Part shown: piece by piece, positions 1-5,262 of the stretch | Layout of the letters: each line of letters begins with the position of its first letter | Numbering within the stretch: the stretch's first letter is position 1 | Assembly: GCA_027295745.1 (NCBI GenBank) | Contig: JAPUKI010000283.1 | Span: forward strand, 1 to 6,049 | From: Acidobacteriota bacterium | GTDB lineage: Bacteria > Acidobacteriota > UBA6911 > RPQK01 > JADFOI01 | Reading direction: 5' to 3' | DNA length: 6,049 nucleotides | Translations under genes and position numbers: made by a program | The notes under the pieces: model-generated | Told to the model about the DNA's origin: nothing | Databases searched by the model: none | Seen by the model: only the letters and a program-made list of their open reading frames with translations

Positions 1-2
1 TT

Positions 3-1715
3 CAGGCGACCAGGGCCATCAGTGACTATGCCGCCATTGCCTCGATGCCACTAGGCTTCGTCCTGGGGATTGCGATTTTTGTTCGTCAATATCTCTATTC
101 TTTAAGCACTGCTGAAAGAAATCGGCTTCAAGTCATCCTCATCGGTTGCTTGGCTGGAGGTGTTCCCCGGATGCTGTCCCTTTTTGGCAGCGCTCAACTG
201 CCTCCAGTCATGGGGCAACTCGCTTATTTTCTGCTGCCCCTGTTCCCTCTATCTCTGGTCTTTGCTGTCCTGAAAGAAAACTTTTCAGACATCAGGCGTG
301 TCTCTCAACATCTCCTTGTCTATTCATTGGTGAGTGCAGGAGTCTTGACTGGTTTTCTGATTTCCTCTATCGGACTGGCTTTGTTTTCGGGCCAAGAGTT
401 GCAATGGGGGCCAAGCCCCCTACTGATCTCCCTGGCCCTCTCACTGATCCTCCTTTACCCTCTGCAACGCTGGGCCGGAGCTTACGTTTCCACTCACTTC
501 CATACCCAGGAAAAGGTCGGGAAGGAAGCCCGGGGTGTGGTGGGGAAATTCCATCCCATTCAACCCAATCCTTACATTGTCGGGAACCCAGTACGCTCTC
601 CAGAAATGTTCTTCGGAAGAGAGGAAGAATTCCAATTTATTCGGGTCAAGCTGGAGAACCAACCCCAGGGTTGCGTGATTGTCTTGCATGGGGAGAGGCG
701 AACGGGAAAGACTTCCATTCTCAACCAGGTTGTCAATGGGCGATTGGGGCCGGACTTTATTCCCGTCTTCCTGGACATGCAGGGCCTGGTGGTGAATGAA
801 GACCAGGAGTTTCTACAGGCTCTGGCAGGCAAGATTGCAAGTGCCGTGTCCGAAAGGGATCCCGCCTTCAACCCCAACCAACCCCAATCTGTTACAGGTT
901 ACCTCGAGTTTAGCGGCTTTCTGGATTCCGTGGTGGAGCGGACAGGAGAGCTGCGCTTAGTCTTGCTGGTGGACGAATATGAGCTGATTTCGGAGAAGAT
1001 AAAAGAAGGAAAACTCAGTGGTGAGATGTATGGATATCTCAACAGCCTTCTGGAACGCTATCCCCACTTATCTTTTGTGTTCACTGGTTCTCATAAGCTG
1101 GAGGGCGACCCTGCCTGGAGCCCTTTGTTGGGAAAGTCCTTTTACCGCGAGATTACTTTTCTGGATCGAAAGGATGCCGAGGAGTTAGTGTGCGCACCTG
1201 TTCGAGAAAAGGTGTTGTTCAGACCTGGATCGGTTGGGGATCTGATACGCCTGACTCACGGACATCCCTTCTTTACCCAGCTGCTCTGTCAATCGATGGT
1301 CGAGGTCATGAATGAGCTCCAAACCAACGTGGTCGACCGAAAGATCGGCAAAGCGGTGGTGCAGAGGGTTTTGGAGAATCCACCGCCTCAGCTCCTCTAT
1401 CAATGGACGGCTTTCTCCAGTTCAGAAAAGCTGGTTTTGTCAGCTCTGGCAACATTGCTCAAAACGCCGCAAGGTTATGTCTCTGCCAATCGGATCGATC
1501 GGTCGATTCGCTCTCTTCCTGAGGATCAGCGACAACAACTCGATAGAGCGCGCACCTCCATCCATCTGGAGGCCTTGCGCCAACGCCTGCTGTTGGAGCG
1601 TGATCAAATCCGCTACCGCTTCAGAATGGATTTGCTGCGTCTTTGGATTCAGGTTGAACACAATGTCTGGAATGTTTTGAACGAAATTGCCGAAACGCTG
1701 ACAACTGACAACTGA
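3..1715 (+). CDS. Membrane-anchored AAA/STAND-type ATPase, 5'-truncated by the window edge
   Basis: The frame is open to the left edge, so the true start lies upstream; an ATG at 45 is internal-looking and has no clear ribosome site. Numbering from that ATG, residues 1-145 hold about five hydrophobic segments (near 2-20, 26-47, 56-76, 88-114, 124-142). Their style recalls 7TM sensor modules of acidobacterial-type histidine kinases (STAERNRLQV, then ENFSDIRR after a membrane segment). A linker (NPYIVGNPVRSPEMFFGRE, 176-192) leads into a P-loop ATPase: Walker A GERRTGKTS (216-224), Walker B VLLVDEYE (306-313), a sensor-like FTGS (346-349) and LTHGHPFFTQLL (403-414), as in the ATPase_2/AAA_16 group. 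The last 100 residues look like a winged helix. No kinase HATPase or DHp motif is present. The likely role is nucleotide-dependent signalling from the membrane; the ligand is unknown. The final codons (TLTTDN) are made of tandem-repeat DNA. Confidence 0.8.
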   Translation, partial: QATRAISDYAAIASMPLGFVLGIAIFVRQYLYSLSTAERNRLQVILIGCLAGGVPRMLSLFGSAQLPPVMGQLAYFLLPLFPLSLVFAVLKENFSDIRRVSQHLLVYSLVSAGVLTGFLISSIGLALFSGQELQWGPSPLLISLALSLILLYPLQRWAGAYVSTHFHTQEKVGKEARGVVGKFHPIQPNPYIVGNPVRSPEMFFGREEEFQFIRVKLENQPQGCVIVLHGERRTGKTSILNQVVNGRLGPDFIPVFLDMQGLVVNEDQEFLQALAGKIASAVSERDPAFNPNQPQSVTGYLEFSGFLDSVVERTGELRLVLLVDEYELISEKIKEGKLSGEMYGYLNSLLERYPHLSFVFTGSHKLEGDPAWSPLLGKSFYREITFLDRKDAEELVCAPVREKVLFRPGSVGDLIRLTHGHPFFTQLLCQSMVEVMNELQTNVVDRKIGKAVVQRVLENPPPQLLYQWTAFSSSEKLVLSALATLLKTPQGYVSANRIDRSIRSLPEDQRQQLDRARTSIHLEALRQRLLLERDQIRYRFRMDLLRLWIQVEHNVWNVLNEIAETLTTDN

Positions 1716-1745
1716 CACCTAACAGCTGACAGCTGACAGTTGACA
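1697..1745. repeat. Seven tandem 7-bp repeats, consensus RCTGACA
   Basis: Read in 7-bp steps the units are GCTGACA, ACTGACA, ACTGACA, CCTAACA, GCTGACA, GCTGACA, GTTGACA, exactly 49 bp. The fourth unit is the most degenerate. The array begins inside the upstream coding region, provides its stop codon (1713-1715) and ends in the intergenic gap. The last unit contains a perfect TTGACA -35 box. Heptamer arrays of this kind are known in intergenic DNA of several bacterial groups, including cyanobacteria; whether this one belongs to a genome-wide family cannot be seen here. Confidence 0.85.
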
Positions 1746-1768
1746 CTCTCTGGGTGGCTACTTATGAT
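1740..1768 (+). promoter_or_regulatory. Sigma70-type promoter for the IHF-like gene
   Basis: TTGACA (1740-1745) is followed by a 17-nt spacer and TATGAT (1763-1768), matching the consensus at 11 of 12 positions. The -35 box is the last unit of the heptamer repeat. Transcription would begin near 1775, which places the GGAGG at 1769-1773 outside this transcript and favours the internal GTG at 1819 as the start used from this promoter. Confidence 0.55.
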
Positions 1769-1779
1769 GGAGGTTCGTA

Positions 1780-2085
1780 GTGTGTCCCAAGAAAATTCCA
1801 GTCAAGAAGGCATCCATTGTGATAAAAGCCGACCTGGCGAAAGTTGTTTACGAGAGGCATGGAGGGATTTCCTACCGGGAAGCTAAGGATGTGGTGGAAT
1901 TGATTCTCGGAGTCATAAAGGGAAGCTTGGTGGTGGGCGAAAATGTCAAGCTGTCTGGCTTTGGCTCTCTCAATGTGGTCCAGCGCAAAGGTCGGCTGGG
2001 CCGGAACCCTCAAACGGGTGAACGTATGAAGCTCGCAGCTAGCAAATACGTCACCTTTCGACCGTCTGGTCTTCATAGTTTTTAG
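1780..2085 (+). CDS. ihfA: HU/IHF-family DNA-binding protein, integration host factor alpha-like
   Basis: This 101-residue protein is a small dimeric DNA-bending protein of the nucleoid. The family signature is complete: an N-terminal helical part (KADLAKVVYERHGGISYREAKD, with the break needed to note that it spans 16-37), KLSGFGSL at 57-64, the DNA-intercalating arm GRNPQTGE at 74-81 with the key proline at 77, and VTFRPS at 91-96. The RNPQTGE/FRPS pattern and the MerR gene directly downstream resemble ihfA more than hup. The start is GTG at 1780 with GGAGG 6 nt upstream (1769-1773). An alternative GTG at 1819 gives 88 residues and a more typical IHF/HU amino end; the extra 13 residues are Lys-rich. 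The C-terminus is short, ending five residues after FRPS. The subunit assignment (alpha rather than HU) is moderately sure. Confidence 0.9.
   Translation: MCPKKIPVKKASIVIKADLAKVVYERHGGISYREAKDVVELILGVIKGSLVVGENVKLSGFGSLNVVQRKGRLGRNPQTGERMKLAASKYVTFRPSGLHSF
1805..1821 (+). promoter_or_regulatory. Alternative ribosome site and GTG start for the IHF-like gene
   Basis: AGAAGG (1805-1810) stands 8 nt before an in-frame GTG (1819-1821). Starting here gives the N-terminus M-I-KADLAK, which aligns with the usual beginning of IHF/HU proteins. It also fits a transcript starting near 1775. It competes with the GGAGG/GTG pair at 1769/1780, which is the stronger ribosome site if the gene is read from a longer transcript. 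Confidence 0.4.
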
Positions 2086-2095
2086 TTTCTTCACA

Positions 2096-2446
2096 ATGGC
2101 GGTGATCCGCAAGAAGCTCTTCTATAAAATTGGTGACGTTTGCAGGCTTTGCTCCATCCAACCTTATGTGCTGCGTTACTGGGAGACCGAATTTGCCCTT
2201 CTGTCTCCCGCCAAGAACAGGGCGGGACAGCGTATTTACCGGGAAAAAGATCTGCAGCTGGTCCAGGCGATTAAACAACTGCTCTACCAAGAGGGCTATA
2301 CCATTGCAGGAGCCAATAGGAAGCTTCTTGAGGATGGAAGAGCTGACCTTCCATTATTTCAGCAGCGCTTAAAGGTGGATCAGACAAAGTCTCTGTCGGA
2401 AATTCAGCAGGAACTGGAAGAGATTCTGAACATCCTGGAAGGTTAG
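2096..2446 (+). CDS. MerR-family helix-turn-helix transcriptional regulator
   Basis: The 116-residue product carries an N-terminal MerR-type winged helix-turn-helix. YKIGDVCRLCSIQPYVLRYW (10-29) is the recognition part, followed by ETEFALLSPAKNRAGQRIY (30-48) and the wing helix EKDLQLVQAIKQLLYQEGYT (50-69). The end (about 95-116) is a short Glu/Leu-rich helix likely to form the dimerising coiled coil. There is no C-terminal ligand-binding domain and no metal-binding Cys set, so it is the small 'effector-less' type often found directly after ihfA in proteobacterial-type genomes. It starts 10 nt after the IHF-like stop with no clear ribosome site, which suggests translational coupling in one operon. 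Its targets are unknown. Confidence 0.88.
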   Translation: MAVIRKKLFYKIGDVCRLCSIQPYVLRYWETEFALLSPAKNRAGQRIYREKDLQLVQAIKQLLYQEGYTIAGANRKLLEDGRADLPLFQQRLKVDQTKSLSEIQQELEEILNILEG

Positions 2447-2459
2447 CCCGAGCCCCGCC

Positions 2460-2489
2460 TTGACTTCTAACCCATACTAACAGAAAATT
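2460..2489 (+). promoter_or_regulatory. Possible promoter for the MCO-ZIP unit
   Basis: In the 87-nt gap before the oxidase gene, TTGACT (2460-2465) is followed after 18 nt by AAAATT (2484-2489). The -35 is good and the -10 weak. The neighbouring dyad at 2488-2503 overlaps its -10 and start region, as an operator would. No hairpin terminator for the upstream regulator gene is visible in this gap. Confidence 0.25.
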
Positions 2490-2503
2490 TAGTCGTGCCT
2501 AAA
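2488..2503. promoter_or_regulatory. Inverted repeat TTTAG-N6-CTAAA, candidate metalloregulator operator
   Basis: TTTAG (2488-2492) and CTAAA (2499-2503) form a perfect 5-bp dyad around six bases, with one further symmetric C/G pair inside (2494/2497). Its arms resemble the T-T-A-G / C-T-A-A arms of DtxR/IdeR/MntR-type operators. It lies 30 nt before a gene pair concerned with copper-dependent oxidation and metal transport. No such regulator gene is in the window; the MerR protein upstream is a less likely partner. Confidence 0.35.
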
Positions 2504-2533
2504 CTTCCTACGTCAAACTGAGGCCTACACATA

Positions 2534-3526
2534 ATGAAGAACAAATTCAGTCGGCGAACAGTATTGGGAGGCGCGGTCGGTGCCGCCGGGCTGGCCGGTG
2601 CCAGAGGACTGTTGGGGACTCCCACAGTTCCTCCCGCTGGTATGGACATTGAAGCTCACGATGCGAGAGTGATGTTGACTACCGGCGAGGTGGATCTGAG
2701 TCCATTTGATCCCTCGAAATTTCTGAGTGATTTCGACTACGGGAAGGTGAGTCAATTGACTAACGGTCAGACCTTGCGGGAGTGGGAGATCGTGGCGGTC
2801 GACAAGGAACTTGAAATTGCACCCGGAGTCTATTTCCCGGCCTGGACCTACAATGGACAGGTGCCGGGTCCGACCTTGCGTTGCAGCGAAGGCGATCGTC
2901 TGCGCATCCACTTCAAAAATGCTGGAAGCCATCCGCATACGATCCACTTCCACGGTTTCCATCCGGCCACCATGGATGGCGTTTTTGAGGTGGTTAAGCC
3001 GGGTGAAGAGCTTGTCTACGAGTTTGATGGCGGGCCCTCCGGGCTGCATCTTTACCATTGTCACTCGGTTCCCTTGAAGAGACACATTCACAAAGGGCTC
3101 TACGGGGCCTTTATCGTCGACCCTCCAGAGAAACGACCGGACGCCCATGAGATTGTGCTGGTTATGAATGGATTTGACACCAATTTTGATGGAGACAACG
3201 AGGTGTATGCTGTCAATACCGTGGCCTTTCACTATCATCGCCATCCCATCGAGGTGAAGCTTCAGGAACTCGTGCGGATTTACCTGGTCAACCTTCTGGA
3301 GTTTGATCTGGTGAACTCTCTTCACATCCATGGCAATTTCTTTGAGGTTTTCCGGACTGGAACCAGGCTCACCCCGGATGAATTCACCGACACGATCATG
3401 ATGTGTCAGGGGGAACGCCATATTCTGGAGTTGAAATTCCAACATACCGGAAAGTTCATGTTCCACGCCCACCAGAGTGAGTTTGCTGAACTCGGATGGA
3501 TGGGATTTTTTGAGGTGAAAGACTAG
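2534..3526 (+). CDS. Tat-exported two-domain multicopper oxidase
   Basis: The 330-residue product begins with a twin-arginine signal (SRRTVLG, 6-12, then a Gly/Ala/Leu-rich stretch to about 28), so it should fold with copper in the cytoplasm and act in the periplasm. Two cupredoxin domains follow. Domain 1 has HTIHFHG (135-141) and HLYHCH (172-177) with a later H184. These give type 1 copper ligands H135, C176, H184 with L189 at the usual Met position, plus H138, H140, H175, H177. Domain 2 has HIHG (264-267) and HAH (311-313). All eight histidines for a trinuclear copper site are therefore present. Domain 2 has Ala where a second type 1 Cys could be. This is laccase/ferroxidase-like rather than a true nitrite reductase, although two-domain NirK is the nearest look-alike. 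A weak GAGG (2520-2523) precedes the ATG. The metal substrate is not known; a metal ion is suggested by the ZIP gene 7 nt downstream. Confidence 0.88.
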   Translation: MKNKFSRRTVLGGAVGAAGLAGARGLLGTPTVPPAGMDIEAHDARVMLTTGEVDLSPFDPSKFLSDFDYGKVSQLTNGQTLREWEIVAVDKELEIAPGVYFPAWTYNGQVPGPTLRCSEGDRLRIHFKNAGSHPHTIHFHGFHPATMDGVFEVVKPGEELVYEFDGGPSGLHLYHCHSVPLKRHIHKGLYGAFIVDPPEKRPDAHEIVLVMNGFDTNFDGDNEVYAVNTVAFHYHRHPIEVKLQELVRIYLVNLLEFDLVNSLHIHGNFFEVFRTGTRLTPDEFTDTIMMCQGERHILELKFQHTGKFMFHAHQSEFAELGWMGFFEVKD

Positions 3527-3533
3527 TCGGCTC

Positions 3534-4700
3534 ATGAACCAGTGGATTCGCGGACTTTTTCCGATCATGCTCCTGGGCGGCTTTTTGGCGCTCTTCTTCG
3601 CCTATGGGCCTCTGGGGGTATTCATTGCTGCTTTCCCACCGGTGGAGGAGTTGACCATTGAGCGGGTCGTCCTTCCCGAACCGGATCACATCGTTCTTCA
3701 TGTGATCAACGGGGGACCTCAGCCGGTTACGGTCGCTCAGATCACTGTGGATGACGCGTTCTGGCAGTACTGGACGGATCCCGAAGAGAAGACCATTCCC
3801 CGCCTGGGCCGAATGAGGATCGACATTCCTTATCCCTGGGTGGAAGGTGACACCCACGAAGTCGTGATCCTGACCTCAACTGGTCTGACCTTCAGTCACG
3901 AGATAGCTGTGGCTACCACGTCTCCACAGGTGGGCTGGACCTACTTTTGGACCTTCTCGCTCTTGGGAATTTATGCTGGTGTCATCCCGGTTTTCTTAGG
4001 ACTGCTCTGGTACCCGTTCTTGCGGGAACTCAGTACAAAATGGATTTCTTTTTTCCTCAGTCTGACCATGGGCCTGCTGGCTTTCCTGGCAGTAGATATG
4101 CTGGAAGAGGCGTTTGAGAGTGCGGAGGCAGTGCCTGGGGCGTATCAGGGAGTCGCGCTGATAGGCATGGGCGTTCTTGGGGCAGTGCTCATTTTGCTCT
4201 ATCTGTCCCACCTCAAGGTGGGACCGTCGGATCGGGCCAGTGCGGAAGGCCGTCACTGGACTGCTGTGATGATTGCCACGGGTATCGGACTTCACAACCT
4301 GGGTGAGGGTCTGGCGATTGGCTCTTCCTATGCCCTTGGCGAAATTGCTCTCGGGACTTTTCTGGTTGTGGGTTTCACTCTGCACAATATCACTGAGGGA
4401 TTGGGAATTGTGACGCCCATCGCCAAAGATCGGCCTTCCATCGGTCGCCTGGCCGTGCTGGGACTGATTGCCGGGGCTCCCACAGTTTTGGGAACCTGGA
4501 TGGGGGGGTTCAGTTATTCTCCCCTTTGGGCCACCCTTTTTCTAGCCATAGGGGTGGGGGCTATTCTTCAGGTGATTTACCAGCTCATGTCCCTATTGTC
4601 CAGACGAGGAGAAACGGGTTTCGCCAGCGCTTATCATCTCACAGGATTTCTTCTGGGTCTGGGGATCATGTATGGCACCGGGCTCCTGGTTGTGTCCTAG
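3534..4700 (+). CDS. ZIP-family metal transporter with N-terminal extracytoplasmic domain
   Basis: The 388-residue protein has a first membrane segment (about 8-34) and then a beta-rich, membrane-free stretch (about 37-132) ending before the transport core. The core (about 134-388) has roughly seven or eight hydrophobic segments with the ZIP metal-site motifs in two successive helices: LHNLGEGLAIG (253-263) and LHNITEGLGI (283-292). H254, N255 and E258, and H284, N285 and E288, are the expected ligands. LLAFLAVDMLEEA (181-193) matches the earlier acidic ZIP helix. ZIP proteins move divalent Zn, Fe or Mn towards the cytoplasm; the substrate cannot be told here. Typical bacterial ZIP proteins are near 250-310 residues, so the outer domain is an addition. 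The gene starts 7 nt after the oxidase stop without its own strong ribosome site, which points to coupled translation and joint work: oxidation outside, transport inside. Confidence 0.85.
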   Translation: MNQWIRGLFPIMLLGGFLALFFAYGPLGVFIAAFPPVEELTIERVVLPEPDHIVLHVINGGPQPVTVAQITVDDAFWQYWTDPEEKTIPRLGRMRIDIPYPWVEGDTHEVVILTSTGLTFSHEIAVATTSPQVGWTYFWTFSLLGIYAGVIPVFLGLLWYPFLRELSTKWISFFLSLTMGLLAFLAVDMLEEAFESAEAVPGAYQGVALIGMGVLGAVLILLYLSHLKVGPSDRASAEGRHWTAVMIATGIGLHNLGEGLAIGSSYALGEIALGTFLVVGFTLHNITEGLGIVTPIAKDRPSIGRLAVLGLIAGAPTVLGTWMGGFSYSPLWATLFLAIGVGAILQVIYQLMSLLSRRGETGFASAYHLTGFLLGLGIMYGTGLLVVS

Positions 4701-4763
4701 TCTTGTCTTCCAGAGCTGCAGTTTGACAAAATCCGAAATCTGAATTCTTTAAGGGAGGATTGC

Positions 4764-5225
4764 ATGAGTAAGCTTATTCACACTTCAAAAATCCGAATCT
4801 ATCAAGACAAACGACCCATTCGACGTGCTTTTATCGAGCATTTTAAGGAACCTGTGTTTTTTGGAATGCACGGAGGCATCAAGGAGTTTTACGGGGTTGA
4901 GACGGAGGAGGAGCATCCTGCGACGCTCGACTACATCATTGCTGGGGTGGGGGGCTGACTGACCGGAACGTTAGCAGGCGTGCTGGAAGCACGTGACATT
5001 TCAGCGACTTCGGGTCAGCTCTATGCCGACGTTGAAGGAGACATCGAAGAAGTTGATGATAAGGCTGTCATCACCCGGATTCGAGTGCGTTATCATCTAA
5101 AGGATGTCCCGCCAGAGAAGCATGAGGTCGTGGAGCGAGCTCTGAAGATTCATGAGGACTTCTGTCCGGCCGCGGTCAGCGTTAAGCGAGGCATTGCCAT
5201 CGAGTCCTGGTGTGAATTTGAGTAG
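4764..5225 (+). CDS. OsmC-family peroxidase-like selenoprotein, TGA (4956-4958) read as selenocysteine
   Basis: Read through one in-frame TGA, this is a 153-residue OsmC/Ohr-superfamily protein, close to the usual length of about 140. The first part ends HPATLDYIIAGVGG; residue 65 is the TGA codon; LTGTLAGVLEARDIS follows. In OsmC-like proteins this spot holds the first catalytic Cys (typically AGCLTGTLA-like), so Sec65 replaces the peroxidatic cysteine. The second conserved Cys is in DFCPAAVSV (C134). The family reduces organic and other hydroperoxides with a thiol pair in the cytoplasm. A strong ribosome site (GGGAGG, 4753-4758) precedes the ATG, and none precedes the second part. A hairpin after the TGA fits a bacterial SECIS. 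The gene follows the ZIP gene by 63 nt on the same strand. A nonsense mutation in a Cys codon (TGC/TGT to TGA) remains the alternative, but the otherwise intact frame argues against it. Standard annotation would split it or call it a pseudogene. Confidence 0.88.
4970..4997 (+). promoter_or_regulatory. Bacterial SECIS-like stem-loop downstream of the in-frame TGA
   Basis: CGTGCT (4979-4984) and AGCACG (4988-4993) pair perfectly around a GGA loop (4985-4987). A lower stem can form between GTTA (4970-4973) and TGAC (4994-4997) with one G-U pair, leaving GCAGG (4974-4978) bulged on the 5' side. The loop begins 26 nt after the TGA and has G in its first two positions. Both fit what is known of bacterial SECIS elements, which bind SelB within the coding sequence just after the UGA. 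The hairpin is predicted by eye; no folding energy was computed. Confidence 0.7.
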
Positions 5226-5262
5226 ACGGCCCTTGCGGCTGTGTAGAAACTGGGGTGAGTAC

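Noticed and set aside
2447..2533. tRNA gene after the MerR gene, as in some ihfA-merR loci
   Set aside because: No cloverleaf, T-loop GTTCRA motif or acceptor pairing can be found in this 87-nt gap.
2525..3568. 347-codon open frame on the minus strand over the oxidase gene
   Set aside because: It mirrors the coding frame of a clear multicopper oxidase and its translation shows no recognisable domain or signal.
4723..4751. Promoter with perfect TTGACA (4723-4728) before the OsmC gene
   Set aside because: No acceptable -10 lies 16-18 nt downstream (TCTTTA at best), and a start there would fall on the ribosome site; possible but not supported.
4980..5225. Separate small gene starting at GTG 4980 (81 residues)
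   Set aside because: It has no ribosome site, shares the frame of the preceding open frame and contains only the second half of OsmC; the single readthrough gene explains it better.
5226..5262. Bidirectional terminator between the convergent OsmC and HD genes
   Set aside because: Only three-base complementary arms (GCC/GGC) are present and there is no T-run.
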